The notes below the pieces were generated by a model. The model saw nothing but the letters and a program-made list of their open reading frames with translations. It made no database searches and was not told the DNA's origin. A stretch of 39,769 nucleotides of DNA from Hellea sp. (GTDB lineage: Bacteria > Pseudomonadota > Alphaproteobacteria > Caulobacterales > Maricaulaceae), in assembly GCA_020629135.1 (NCBI GenBank), contig JAHDDX010000019.1, positions 1 to 39,769 on the forward strand, written 5' to 3'. Positions 7,300 through 16,699 of this stretch are shown piece after piece. Positions within the stretch are counted from its first letter, which is position 1. Each line of letters starts with the position of its first letter. Made by a program: the position numbers and the translations under genes.

Positions 7300-8526
7300 T
7301 TATCGGTTGCCCGGCGTTTCGCCTTCGACAATTGGTGTTACGGGGCTTTCAATTATTTCGATAATCTCAAGGTCGTCGAGTTTGTTGGTGCGCCGGGGAA
7401 GCTTGCCGGTCTCTAACAGAGCATTGACCCGAACTTGCGCATTCACTTTGAGGTCCTCATAAAAAATATTAAATGGCAGCGTTCTGAATTTCCCACCAAA
7501 TTTTATTGGCCGTCTGAAAACCTTACGGCGAGGGCGGTCTATATATAATATGCCGTCCTGACATTGTGCCCCGGTTTGTTTACTGATCGGAGCCGGTTCC
7601 ATATCTGTTTCAAGCCCATTGGCCGCCACACCCCCAAGATGAAGGCGTCGCGGTGCGTAATCCGAACTGCGGTCCCACAGGAGCGGGTTCATACAAAGGA
7701 GAGGGCGATTGGCGACAACTTCGTAATCGTCGCTTTCATAGACTTTTAGTCTGTTTACAAATCGACGCGCAATTAGGCCGTCGCTCGGCATGAAGGCGCC
7801 AAAAGCAACAACGCAGTTTATATCGGCCTCATTTTCACAAGGCGAAAGATTAGCCAGCTCGTTTTCAAACTTATCAAGCGGTAGCGGATGCCCAATGACA
7901 TAAGCGGCGGCCAGCCTGTTCTTTAGGTCACCTGAAAAAAAATCCGCTAAAAGCCGTTGAACATGTGATCCGCCTTGATCTTGTCCGACTAGAATTATTG
8001 GACGTTCAGGCGGTGAATTTTTTAAGAAGAAACGAAAGGCCTTGCGAACGTCCTGGTAGGCCAGATCTTGAGCCAAACGAGCGTCTTCGCGCGAAGTCAT
8101 AAAGGTATAAAGTGAGGCCTGACGATAATAAGGTGCAAATACGCGACCCGCTTTGGCAAATGGCATAACATAATTAGGAACAATCACATGCTGAAGTTTT
8201 TCCCTTCGGCGCGCATTATCAACCGGCAGATTCCAATGTTCGCCGCCTTTATAAAGCCCTGGCGCGACAACAAACACATCGCCAAAAGTCGGATCATTAT
8301 ATGGATCAGCTTCCAGGTCTGGTAAAACCATCCAGGCTGAGGCTTCATTATAGTCCGGCGCCGTTGGGGCTTCGTAGGTTTGAAAAGGTTCTCCCGGGTC
8401 CAGCATAGACTGGAAAATATCGTCTCGGTAGAAGAACAATAAAGCGAATATCAAAACGACGAATAACGCAATTGTCATGCGTAATATGGTGTTTGATGAA
8501 AATTGCCGCATATTCGCGATATCCAT
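7300..8526 (-). CDS. DUF3089-type alpha/beta hydrolase-fold protein with Ser-to-Asp nucleophile change
   Basis: A 408-residue protein with an N-terminal membrane anchor (about 14-33), then a domain resembling DUF3089: DVFVVAPGLY, RVFAPYYRQASLY, YQDVRKAFRFFL, RPIILVGQDQGGSHVQRLL and AAYVIG. Family members usually have GHSQGS at the elbow; here it is GQDQGG with Asp183, confirmed in the DNA (GAT at 7978-7980). The C-terminal segment that usually carries a His before a DYxLFY-type motif reads FRTLPFNIFYEDL, so the His also seems lost. Either the protein is a pseudoenzyme or it uses an Asp nucleophile as haloalkane dehalogenases and epoxide hydrolases do. It lies on the same strand as, and 96 bp upstream of, the cysteine operon, so co-expression is uncertain. 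Confidence 0.7.
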   Translation of the reverse strand: MDIANMRQFSSNTILRMTIALFVVLIFALLFFYRDDIFQSMLDPGEPFQTYEAPTAPDYNEASAWMVLPDLEADPYNDPTFGDVFVVAPGLYKGGEHWNLPVDNARRREKLQHVIVPNYVMPFAKAGRVFAPYYRQASLYTFMTSREDARLAQDLAYQDVRKAFRFFLKNSPPERPIILVGQDQGGSHVQRLLADFFSGDLKNRLAAAYVIGHPLPLDKFENELANLSPCENEADINCVVAFGAFMPSDGLIARRFVNRLKVYESDDYEVVANRPLLCMNPLLWDRSSDYAPRRLHLGGVAANGLETDMEPAPISKQTGAQCQDGILYIDRPRRKVFRRPIKFGGKFRTLPFNIFYEDLKVNAQVRVNALLETGKLPRRTNKLDDLEIIEIIESPVTPIVEGETPGNR

Positions 8527-8563
8527 GCCATAAAATTGCCGCTATAGGCAGAGACTCACTAGC

Positions 8564-9343
8564 ATGGCCGAGCCCGCAGGGGCAAATAGGTGTTGCAATT
8601 TTAATGAGATGAAAATGTCCGAAATAGACGCAATTGAGATAGAAGAGAAAGATGAGGGGAAACCCGGACTAGTCCGGTGGATTCGGAACCGTTTTTTCAC
8701 GGGCGTCATTATTGCGCTTCCGATTGGAATGACGATCTGGCTAATCACTATTTTTGTCCGGTTTGTGGATGAACGGGTACTGAGCCTGGTTCCACCTGAT
8801 TTGAACCCAAATATCCTAATCAAACAGATGACCGGACTGAGTATTCCAGGTACGGGTATCATTATCGCCATTGTTGCGTTGTTTTTGCTTGGCGTCTTTG
8901 TTTCAAACTTCGTCGGGACGTCGATTTTGAAAGCAGGTGAGCGTCTATTGGCGCGCGTGCCCCTGGTCAGCAATGTCTATAATGCGCTTAAGCAGATCGT
9001 GAATACCATGGCCCAGCAAAAGGACCGGGCCTTTAAAGAGGTTTGTCTGATTGAATATCCGCGGAAGGGCCTTTGGGCTGTCGGATTTATCACCTCTGAC
9101 TTAAATGGTGCGCCAACGGAACATCTGAAAGAAGGTTATGTTTGTGTGTTTGTTCCCACGACACCTAATCCGACGTCTGGATTTTTGCTATTTACGAAAC
9201 GCACTGACGTTAAAATATTGGATATGACGCCGGAAGAGGGCGCAAAGATGATTATTTCTGGTGGCATGGTCTCGTCCAATGAAGAGGTCGAGAAACTCGA
9301 AAGCAAAAAGGGTAAGCTGAAGCTTGAGCAAAAAACGGATTAA
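8564..9343 (+). CDS. DUF502 family inner-membrane protein
   Basis: About 240-259 residues. Two membrane segments (about 45-68 and 95-120) are followed by the family's conserved stretch: RVPLVSNVYNALKQIV, GLWAVGFITSDLNG, VFVPTTPNPTSGFLLF and EEGAKMIISGGMV. These identify DUF502 well, but the molecular function is not known. The start is uncertain: 8564 gives a Cys-containing N-terminus with a weak ribosome site, while ATGs at 8609 and 8615 start just before the conserved part and leave a longer shared promoter gap with the divergent gene. It converges on recG, and the two stop codons overlap within TTAA. DUF502-recG neighbourhoods are common in alphaproteobacteria. Confidence 0.85.
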   Translation: MAEPAGANRCCNFNEMKMSEIDAIEIEEKDEGKPGLVRWIRNRFFTGVIIALPIGMTIWLITIFVRFVDERVLSLVPPDLNPNILIKQMTGLSIPGTGIIIAIVALFLLGVFVSNFVGTSILKAGERLLARVPLVSNVYNALKQIVNTMAQQKDRAFKEVCLIEYPRKGLWAVGFITSDLNGAPTEHLKEGYVCVFVPTTPNPTSGFLLFTKRTDVKILDMTPEEGAKMIISGGMVSSNEEVEKLESKKGKLKLEQKTD

Positions 9344-11421
9344 CCCGCTTGCATGAGTTCAATCCCGTAATCCTGTTCAAAAAGGTATAGTAACGTTCGG
9401 AGGGCTTCGCCTCTAGAAGTTTGCAAACCCGGATCTTTCTCGACAATCAAGCGGGCATCTTGATGCGCGGTTTCAAGTAAAGATTTATGTTTATCAAGGT
9501 CGGCAAAGGCAAATTTGGGAAGCCCACTTTGCCGCGCGCCCAGCAAATCGCCAGATCCTCTTAATTCCCAATCCTTTTCCGAAATCAAAAAGCCGTCTTC
9601 GCTTTCACGCATAATTTCCAACCGAGCTTTGCCATTCGCGGAAAGAGGGCCTTGATACAGCAGTAAGCAGCTTGAGTCTTTGTCAGAACGCCCAACCCGT
9701 CCACGCAATTGATGGAGTTGCGCCAATCCAAAACGTTCCGCGTGTTCAATAACAATGACCGTCGCGTCCGGAGAATCGATCCCGACCTCAATCACGGTCG
9801 TCGCGACCAGAATGTCATAGCCACCATTTTTAAAAGTCTCGGTTACTTGGTTCTTCTCCTGAGAACTGAGCCGACCGTGCACCAGACCCACTCTTTGGCC
9901 GAAAATGGCCGAAAGTTGCCGATGGCGATCATCGACTGATGACAGGTCAATCAACTCGCTATCCTCAACGAGAGGGCAGACCCAATAAATTTGATTGCCA
10001 TTTTCTATAGATCGACCAATGGCATGGATAACATTGTCCAATTTCGCCATGGGGAGAATTCGGGTGTCGATAGGACGGCGACCAGCTGGTTTCTCATCAA
10101 TCTTTGAGATGTCGAGGTCGCCGTAGGAGGCCAAGGCAAGCGTTCTGGGAATTGGGGTGGCCGTCATGACCAATAGGTCCGGCCTGTGACCTTTTTGAGT
10201 GAGCCGCAGTCGGTCATTCACGCCAAATCGGTGTTGCTCATCAATAATCACAAGGCCTAATTTATTAAACTCGACTTTTTCCTGAAAGAGTGCGTGAGTT
10301 CCAATGATGACGTCGATATATCCTTCAGCCAGCCCTGTCATAATGGCGTCGCGGGCCTTACCTTTATCGGAGCCCGTAAAGGCCTGAACTGTCAGGCCCG
10401 CAGGTTCCAGGGTTTTGGCCAGACTGTGGGCATGTTGTCGAGCCAGAATCTCGGTGGGTGCCATTAAGGCAATTTGGAAACCGCATTCTACGACATAGGC
10501 GGCGGCCAGCGCGGCGACAAATGTTTTGCCAGCGCCCACATCGCCTTGAAGCAATCTAGCCATTCTATAGGGCGCTTTCAGGTCATGAAGTATTTCTTCA
10601 AAGGCACGACTTTGCGCCCCTGTGGGTTCAAATGGCGCGCCCGACAGCACGTCTTGAATATATGAGCCTGGAGCTTGAAAAGCATGCCCCTTTTGTCGAC
10701 GGTTTGAAGCGCGGACCAGTGCTGTTGCCAATTGCTTGGCCAGAAGTTCATCATAGGCCAAGCGTTGACGGAGTTTGGACCCGTCGGTGGCATCCAGAGG
10801 GTGTTCTGGTTGATGTAAGCGCGTCAGTACTTCATGAAAGCTCAGCCACTCTTGTTGTTTAACTAGTGCAGGGTCGAGCCATTCGTCGAATTTCGGAATA
10901 CGTTGAACGGCCTGCATTACTGCTTTGCGAGCGACCTTTTGTGACAATCCGGCCGTTAGCGGGTAATGGGTTTCATAGGGCGGAATCGTATCTTTGCCAT
11001 CTGGAGCCAATATATAATCCGGATGGGTCATTTGAAGCAGGGCATTATAGACCTCTGTTTTTCCGGAAATAAGTCTTTGGGCCCCTTCGGGTAGTTGTCG
11101 CTTTAAGTAATCAGCCCGCGCATGAAAAAAAATCAGGGTCATTTCACCCGTTTCGTCATAGACCTTGATGCGATAAGGTCGCGTTCGGGAAGAGGGCGGC
11201 GAATGACGGCCGACCGTTATATGGAATGTGCAGATCTCTCCGGTTTTGGCTGTGGCAATGTCAGGTGTATGCGTGCGGTCAATGACATTGTTGGGCGGTG
11301 TGAAAACCAGATCCTTAATTCGGGTGCCCATAGCCCGGCTCAAGGCGTCCTTAACGCGAGACCCAACGCCATTAAGCGTCGTTACATCAGCAAAAAGCGG
11401 GAACAAATTATCCGGTCTCAT
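9340..11421 (-). CDS. recG: ATP-dependent DNA helicase RecG
   Basis: A 693-residue superfamily 2 helicase that remodels stalled replication forks and Holliday junctions. The N-terminal wedge/OB region (about 15-150) precedes the motor. Walker A is GDVGAGKT (293-300), motif Ia APTEILARQH, Walker B IIDEQHRFG with DEQH at 394-397, motif III TATPIPRTLAL, and motifs V-VI IEVGIDSPDATV and QLRGRVGRS. The C-terminal region has the RecG-typical GSGDLLGARQSGLP. Length is normal. It is divergent from sdhE (82-bp shared gap) and convergent with the DUF502 gene. Confidence 0.95.
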   Translation of the reverse strand: MRPDNLFPLFADVTTLNGVGSRVKDALSRAMGTRIKDLVFTPPNNVIDRTHTPDIATAKTGEICTFHITVGRHSPPSSRTRPYRIKVYDETGEMTLIFFHARADYLKRQLPEGAQRLISGKTEVYNALLQMTHPDYILAPDGKDTIPPYETHYPLTAGLSQKVARKAVMQAVQRIPKFDEWLDPALVKQQEWLSFHEVLTRLHQPEHPLDATDGSKLRQRLAYDELLAKQLATALVRASNRRQKGHAFQAPGSYIQDVLSGAPFEPTGAQSRAFEEILHDLKAPYRMARLLQGDVGAGKTFVAALAAAYVVECGFQIALMAPTEILARQHAHSLAKTLEPAGLTVQAFTGSDKGKARDAIMTGLAEGYIDVIIGTHALFQEKVEFNKLGLVIIDEQHRFGVNDRLRLTQKGHRPDLLVMTATPIPRTLALASYGDLDISKIDEKPAGRRPIDTRILPMAKLDNVIHAIGRSIENGNQIYWVCPLVEDSELIDLSSVDDRHRQLSAIFGQRVGLVHGRLSSQEKNQVTETFKNGGYDILVATTVIEVGIDSPDATVIVIEHAERFGLAQLHQLRGRVGRSDKDSSCLLLYQGPLSANGKARLEIMRESEDGFLISEKDWELRGSGDLLGARQSGLPKFAFADLDKHKSLLETAHQDARLIVEKDPGLQTSRGEALRTLLYLFEQDYGIELMQAG

Positions 11422-11503
11422 ACTACATTAATTGAACGAGAAAATTCTGCTTCGCAAGTGACAGATAGAATTCAATTCTGTATGAGGCACGCCGGAGACG
11501 GAA

Positions 11504-11758
11504 ATGAACGATATTCGTAAAAAGAAACTGCTTTATCGCGCCAATTATCGTGGCTTCAAAGAGGCGGATTTGTTGCTGGGCGGATTTCTAAAGGTAAATA
11601 TAGATAGGATGGATGATGCTGAGCTTTCAGCTTTTGAGCATCTCATGTCTGCCAAGGATCATGATATTTATGATTGGATTACCGGCAAGCAGGAATTGCC
11701 AGGTCAATATGATGCAAAACTAGTTGATCGGATCAGAAAGTTTCGGCCAGAATTCTAA
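11504..11758 (+). CDS. sdhE: FAD assembly factor SdhE (succinate dehydrogenase flavinylation)
   Basis: An 84-residue protein of the SdhE/YgfY/DUF339 family, which helps attach FAD covalently to the succinate dehydrogenase flavoprotein. The signature RGxxE is present as YRGFKEAD (Arg16-Gly17 to Glu20). The later acidic/aromatic pattern (FEHLMSAKDHDIYDWITG) is also typical. A strong purine-rich site (GGAGACGGAA) precedes the ATG. Its stop and the start of mfd share one base (TAATG at 11756-11760), so the two are translationally coupled; sdhE-mfd pairing is common in alphaproteobacteria. Confidence 0.93.
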   Translation: MNDIRKKKLLYRANYRGFKEADLLLGGFLKVNIDRMDDAELSAFEHLMSAKDHDIYDWITGKQELPGQYDAKLVDRIRKFRPEF

Positions 11759-14700
11759 TGCAAATTCCTTTACAGCGATATTGCGGATCTGAAGCAGATC
11801 TGATTGTCAGCGGCGTGCCAGAAGGCGTCGATGCATGGGTGCTGACCCGCGCGGCAAAGAAATTGGGCCAGCGCATATTATTTATCGCGCGCGATGACGG
11901 GCGTTCAGCCGCGATCTTTAAGTCCTGTCAGTTCTTTGCGCCTGACATACCACTTCTTCAATTGCCGGCTTGGGATTGCCTGCCATATGACCGGGTATCG
12001 CCAGGTCGGATGTTGGCCGCGCGACGGGCGGCGGCTTTATTTCAAATCGCAAATGAACCGTCTGATGGTCCTTCTATCGTCATCTCGACCGTCAACGCCG
12101 TGTCCCAATTTGTGCCGCCAAGTTCGGTAATCAAAGAAACGGGATTTATCGCACGAGCAGGGCAGGTTCTAAAGCGCGAAGCGCTTGAAGAATATTTGGC
12201 TTTAAACGGTTACTCGCGGGCTTCGACCGTTGTTGAGCCGGGTGACTACGCTATTCGGGGCGGGCTTGTGGATGTATATTCCCCGGCTTTGACAGATCCG
12301 ATCCGGTTGGATTTTTTCGGAGATGAGCTGGAAAGCCTTCGAGTATTTGATGTCGAAACCCAACGTACTGTCCGTCAGGTGGATAATGTGACATTTGCCC
12401 CGGTGAGCGAAATCATGTTTTCTGAAGCCGCCCGTTCGATTTTTCGTAAAAATTATATAGCGGCCTTTGGCGGTGGCATCAGTAAAGATCCGATCTATGC
12501 GTCCGTTAGCGAGGGCATTAGGCCTCAAGGTATCGAGCATTATTTACCTCTGTTTTTTGAACAACTTTCGACCGTATTTGAATACTTCGACGACGAGACG
12601 CTGATTATTACGGACGAATTATTGGCGGACGCCAAAAAGGAACGCGAAGAAATCATTGATGACTTTTATCAGTCTCGGGAAGAGCACGCGCAAGCACGCG
12701 ACACAGGATCAGGAGATCCTTCCAAAATTACCGGGCTTTATCGCCCGCTGGAGCCATCGCGCCTGTATTTGAGTGATGATGAATGGCACTCGCAATTGCG
12801 AAACCATCGCCTGCGCGGACATTCGCCATTTGTGCCGCCAAATTCAGAACATCATTTGAGCTTTAACGGAACTGTTGGGCGCAGTTTTTCAAATGAACGT
12901 CGCACAGAAGGCGTCAACGTTTTTAAAGCCGTCATTGAACATATAAAGACACTGCAATCGGAAAAGAAACGCGTCCTGATCGCCTGCTGGTCGGAAGGGT
13001 CAGCGGATCGTATGGGCAATGTTTTTGAGGACCATGACCACCCGATCCCATTGTTAGAGGACGGGCCATCGGCGTTAGCGTTAAAGCCAGGCGATGTTCG
13101 GCGGGTAATTCTGCCACAGGAACGCGGATTTGAACTGAGTGACCTCGCGATTATTTCCGAGCAGGATATTTTGGGAGACCGCCTCGTCAATCGTGGGCGT
13201 AAGCGAAAAGCTAAAAACTTTATTGCAGAGGCCTCGTCATTATCGCCGGGTGATTTAATCATTCATATGGATCATGGATTGGGGCGTTATCTCGGTCTCA
13301 AAACCTTGTCGGTACAAGATGCGCCACATGATTGTCTTGAGCTTGAATATGCCGGCGGTGCGAAGCTCTATCTGCCCGTCGAGAACATCGAATTGCTTTC
13401 ACGCTACGGGGCGGGATCAGATAACCCTGTTCTCGATAAGCTGGGCGGTGTGGCCTGGCAATCGCGCAAGGCTAAAGCCAAAAAACGTCTGAAAGACATG
13501 GCGGCGGAGTTAATCAAAATCGCCGCCAAGCGCTTGATGCGCCAAAGTGAGCCAATAAATGTTTCGCCTGCCGAATATAACGAATTTAGCGCGCGCTTTC
13601 CTTATATTGAAACAGATGATCAGCTGAATGCGATCGACGATGTGTTGGGTGACCTTGAGAAGTCAACGCCAATGGATCGCCTTATATGCGGTGATGTTGG
13701 ATTTGGGAAAACTGAAGTTGCTTTAAGAGCGGCCTATGCTGTTGCTATGACAGGCAAACAGGTCGCGCTTGTGGCGCCAACGACTTTGCTGTGTCGTCAG
13801 CATTTCAAGACCTTTTCTGAACGTTTTCGGGGCTTACCGGTTAATATCCGACAATTGTCACGATTGGTGACGCCCAAAGAAGCAAAGGCTACGAAAGAAG
13901 AGTTAGCCAATGGGCGCTGTGAGATCGTTATCGGGACCCATGCACTTCTGGCAAAAAATGTTCAATTTGCGGATCTCGAATTGTTGATTGTTGACGAAGA
14001 ACAACGGTTTGGGGTTCAGCATAAGGAGCGGTTGAAGTCCTTGCGAGCTAATGTGCATGTGCTGACGCTCACGGCGACCCCGATACCTCGTACACTTCAA
14101 ATGGCCTTGTCGGGAATTCGAGATCTATCTTTGATCGCAACGCCACCCGTAGATCGATTAGCCGTCCGAACATTTGTAACGCCTTTTGACGAGATATCCA
14201 TTCGGAAGGCGATCTTGCGCGAAAAATACCGAGGTGGTCAGACATTCTTTGTCGCACCGCGCATCTCTGACCTGGGACGTCTTGAGGATTTTCTACGCAA
14301 TGATGTCCCGGAAGTTAAATATGTAATTGCCCATGGGCAGATGAATTCCACCGCATTGGAAGACATCATGACGGCGTTTTATGATGGTCAATATGACGTA
14401 CTTCTGACGACATCGATTATCGAAAGCGGGATAGATATCCCAAGCGCGAATACAATGATCGTTTATCGCGCAGATCGATTTGGTCTGGCTCAACTTTACC
14501 AAATCAGAGGTCGGGTCGGTCGCAGTAAAGTCAGAGCGTATGCCTATTTGATCATGCCAGATGCGAATATAGCGACGGCTAATGCCGTGCAGCGAATAAA
14601 GATTTTGCAATCTCTGGACACACTCGGGGCCGGATTTACTTTGGCCAGTCATGATCTTGATATGCGTGGCGGTGGCAATCCTCTTGGGGAGGAGCAGTCA

Positions 14701-15234
14701 GGCTATATAAAAGATGTTGGAGTTGAATTATATCAACACATGCTGGAAGAGGCAGTAGCTGAACTTAAAGACGGCGTTGACACAAGTGCCCAATCTTGGT
14801 CGCCTCAGGTGAATTTAGGCGTTTCAGTTCTAATACCCGAAAACTATATTAAAGATCTGAACCTAAGGCTCGCGACATATCGGCGGATCGGTGAAATTGA
14901 CAGCGATGAAGCATCAGATGCCGTTTCTGCAGAGCTGATAGACCGTTTTGGTGCATTGCCTGAAGAGTTGAAATCATTATTTAATGTTATGAAAATCAAA
15001 CGTTTATCACGACAAGCTCATGTGCAAAAAGTGGATGCTGGCCCTAAAGGTATCGTTTTGACTATGCGCCACCAGGATATTACTGATCCATCAGTGATAA
15101 TGAATGCTATCACGCAAAACAATGGTTGGCGCTTGCGTCCGGATCAAACAATCTTTGTGGCGGGACACCTCGAACAGTCAGATCGGCGGGTTAAACATAC
15201 CGTTGACGTGTTACGAGCGCTTCAGGGTCATTAG
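11758..15234 (+). CDS. mfd: Transcription-repair coupling factor Mfd
   Basis: A 1158-residue ATP-dependent translocase that removes stalled RNA polymerase and recruits UvrA. The UvrB-like N-terminal part includes LPAWDCLPYDRVSP. The RNA polymerase-interaction (CarD-like) domain lies around 497-560 (GDLIIHMDHGLGRYLGL). The RecG-like motor has Walker A GDVGFGKT (645-652), DEEQ (746-749), TATPIPRTLQM, and the translocation segment around QIRGRVGRSK. The C-terminal TRCF domain runs to the end. Length is normal. The 5' end overlaps sdhE by 1 bp; the 3' end overlaps the convergent PopA-like gene by 44 bp. Confidence 0.96.
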   Translation: MQIPLQRYCGSEADLIVSGVPEGVDAWVLTRAAKKLGQRILFIARDDGRSAAIFKSCQFFAPDIPLLQLPAWDCLPYDRVSPGRMLAARRAAALFQIANEPSDGPSIVISTVNAVSQFVPPSSVIKETGFIARAGQVLKREALEEYLALNGYSRASTVVEPGDYAIRGGLVDVYSPALTDPIRLDFFGDELESLRVFDVETQRTVRQVDNVTFAPVSEIMFSEAARSIFRKNYIAAFGGGISKDPIYASVSEGIRPQGIEHYLPLFFEQLSTVFEYFDDETLIITDELLADAKKEREEIIDDFYQSREEHAQARDTGSGDPSKITGLYRPLEPSRLYLSDDEWHSQLRNHRLRGHSPFVPPNSEHHLSFNGTVGRSFSNERRTEGVNVFKAVIEHIKTLQSEKKRVLIACWSEGSADRMGNVFEDHDHPIPLLEDGPSALALKPGDVRRVILPQERGFELSDLAIISEQDILGDRLVNRGRKRKAKNFIAEASSLSPGDLIIHMDHGLGRYLGLKTLSVQDAPHDCLELEYAGGAKLYLPVENIELLSRYGAGSDNPVLDKLGGVAWQSRKAKAKKRLKDMAAELIKIAAKRLMRQSEPINVSPAEYNEFSARFPYIETDDQLNAIDDVLGDLEKSTPMDRLICGDVGFGKTEVALRAAYAVAMTGKQVALVAPTTLLCRQHFKTFSERFRGLPVNIRQLSRLVTPKEAKATKEELANGRCEIVIGTHALLAKNVQFADLELLIVDEEQRFGVQHKERLKSLRANVHVLTLTATPIPRTLQMALSGIRDLSLIATPPVDRLAVRTFVTPFDEISIRKAILREKYRGGQTFFVAPRISDLGRLEDFLRNDVPEVKYVIAHGQMNSTALEDIMTAFYDGQYDVLLTTSIIESGIDIPSANTMIVYRADRFGLAQLYQIRGRVGRSKVRAYAYLIMPDANIATANAVQRIKILQSLDTLGAGFTLASHDLDMRGGGNPLGEEQSGYIKDVGVELYQHMLEEAVAELKDGVDTSAQSWSPQVNLGVSVLIPENYIKDLNLRLATYRRIGEIDSDEASDAVSAELIDRFGALPEELKSLFNVMKIKRLSRQAHVQKVDAGPKGIVLTMRHQDITDPSVIMNAITQNNGWRLRPDQTIFVAGHLEQSDRRVKHTVDVLRALQGH

Positions 15235-16606
15235 CGGATAAAAGGCCCTCATTACTTCCCGAAGATTGCGGAGTGTTGGCCTGTAATGTGCGCTTTAGCA
15301 GATCTGGTGCTGATTCTTCTTCAATCTGCTGTGTCAGATTCACTTTGATTTGAAGACGGAATGTCTTGGATGACCCGTCGCCAAGATCAAAGGCCGTGCA
15401 ATCAATAACGCCGAACAAGCGGTCAATAACGGTCTCAAGCCGCGCTTTTTCCTGGGCCGGAAAGGTGATAGCGAATTTATTGTCAGTTAAACGCCCGACC
15501 GCATCCTGCATACGAACCATGTTTTTGATCAGGTCGGCCAATTGATCATAGGCTTTTTTTTCCGCTTCGGGCGGTACGATACCGTCATATGCCGGGTTGG
15601 CTTTGACAGTGATTAGAGAGAGAGGAAGTCCTTGCGTCGGATAATATTTGCAGGCGCGTGCGAGGTGGGCACTGAAAAAATCGCTGGAATAGGTGCGACT
15701 GTCCTTATCAAAACAGGTTTCACACCCGATTTTTTCAAACTCCGTTTTGAGTTGCCGATGGATGCGATGATAATTTGCGAGTTCTAAAATTCGTCCGCTG
15801 ATTTGATCTTCGGTACAACTCGAGGCGATGAGGTCGGTAGCGCCTTTCTGGTAAGCCATGTCATAGGAGTCAAAATCATCGCCGATCAGGAAAAGGGTCG
15901 GGACATGATAAAGTTTAGAATTGCGGCGCATTGTTTCACTAATGGTCATAGCCGGTTCAACCGTTGTCAGCGCATTCATGACCACTGCGTCAAAGGCGTG
16001 TTCGTGCAAAAAGTCAAATGCACTAAATGATGTAAAGGCCGCCACCACTTCAACATCGCGGGTTTGCAAGGCATTTATAATAACCATAAATTCAGGCGTC
16101 GCCTTACCTATAAACAAAACGCGAAATGGGTCTTCGAACGACATCTCAGTGAAATCGTAATCCACCCGAAAATCTTGCCATAAGGTATCGATACGGAGGG
16201 CTATTTCGGTCTGCATGACATTGATGCGAACCATGGAATTGACGCGGTTTGCGATTTGAGCCGGATGTGCCGGAGGGAAAATCAAACTGTCAAAGCATTT
16301 GAGGTGTTCATTTGTGCGGTTTAAGGCGCCAATAAATGGAATGTTGCGAGGCTGATAACGCTCTTTCAAAGTAGAAACGATTTTATCGATCGCGCTATCA
16401 ACTTTGGTAAAATAGCATAACACGGCCGAAGGGGCTTTACGGGGCGTGTTCTTTAAGGTTTTGCCGTCAAAAATGGCTGTTTTGACGTCATATCGCTTCT
16501 GCTCTAATACCGAAACGACCTCATCCACATCGGTATGATCATCCGTTATAATCAGGACGACTTCGCGTGCAGAATCGCTGCCAGCCGGTGGAATCACGTT
16601 AACCAT
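15191..16606 (-). CDS. PopA-like REC-REC-degenerate GGDEF protein, probable c-di-GMP receptor
   Basis: A 471-residue protein. Two receiver-like domains (about 15-130 and 160-280) both lack the phospho-acceptor Asp: the second has DAVVMN with Asn211 in that place. The C-terminal third is GGDEF-like (about 295-425), but the signature is TDNKF (374-378), so cyclase activity is not expected. Five residues upstream is RMQD (365-368), exactly where the inhibitory c-di-GMP-binding RxxD site lies in PleD-type enzymes. This layout is that of Caulobacter PopA, which binds c-di-GMP and acts in cell-cycle proteolysis. The receptor role is inferred. It is convergent with mfd and monocistronic. Confidence 0.75.
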   Translation of the reverse strand: MVNVIPPAGSDSAREVVLIITDDHTDVDEVVSVLEQKRYDVKTAIFDGKTLKNTPRKAPSAVLCYFTKVDSAIDKIVSTLKERYQPRNIPFIGALNRTNEHLKCFDSLIFPPAHPAQIANRVNSMVRINVMQTEIALRIDTLWQDFRVDYDFTEMSFEDPFRVLFIGKATPEFMVIINALQTRDVEVVAAFTSFSAFDFLHEHAFDAVVMNALTTVEPAMTISETMRRNSKLYHVPTLFLIGDDFDSYDMAYQKGATDLIASSCTEDQISGRILELANYHRIHRQLKTEFEKIGCETCFDKDSRTYSSDFFSAHLARACKYYPTQGLPLSLITVKANPAYDGIVPPEAEKKAYDQLADLIKNMVRMQDAVGRLTDNKFAITFPAQEKARLETVIDRLFGVIDCTAFDLGDGSSKTFRLQIKVNLTQQIEEESAPDLLKRTLQANTPQSSGSNEGLLSANDPEALVTRQRYV

Positions 16607-16651
16607 AACGTGTTTCTACGGAATTAAGTCTTTCCGACCCGTTAACATCAA

Positions 16652-16680
16652 TAAAAAACGGCCCGTCAGGGCCGCCTTTC
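16652..16680 (-). terminator. Rho-independent terminator after the M2 peptidase gene
   Basis: Read on the minus strand, a perfect 6-bp stem CGGCCC/GGGCCG with a TGAC loop (16659-16674) is followed by six T (complement of A at 16653-16658). It lies 20-48 bp past the peptidase stop at 16700 and before the start region of the PopA-like gene, so it isolates the two minus-strand genes. Confidence 0.85.
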
Positions 16681-16699
16681 AAATCAAGTGTATCGCGAA

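Noticed and set aside
8542-8973. 143-codon open frame antisense to the DUF502 gene
   Set aside because: The plus-strand frame shows the conserved DUF502 motifs through this stretch; the antisense frame has low-complexity Ser/Thr/Lys content and no family signal.
11467-11479. AGAATT-C-AATTCT palindrome between recG and sdhE as an operator
   Set aside because: Short, AT-rich palindromes are frequent by chance in such gaps and nothing else supports a binding site.
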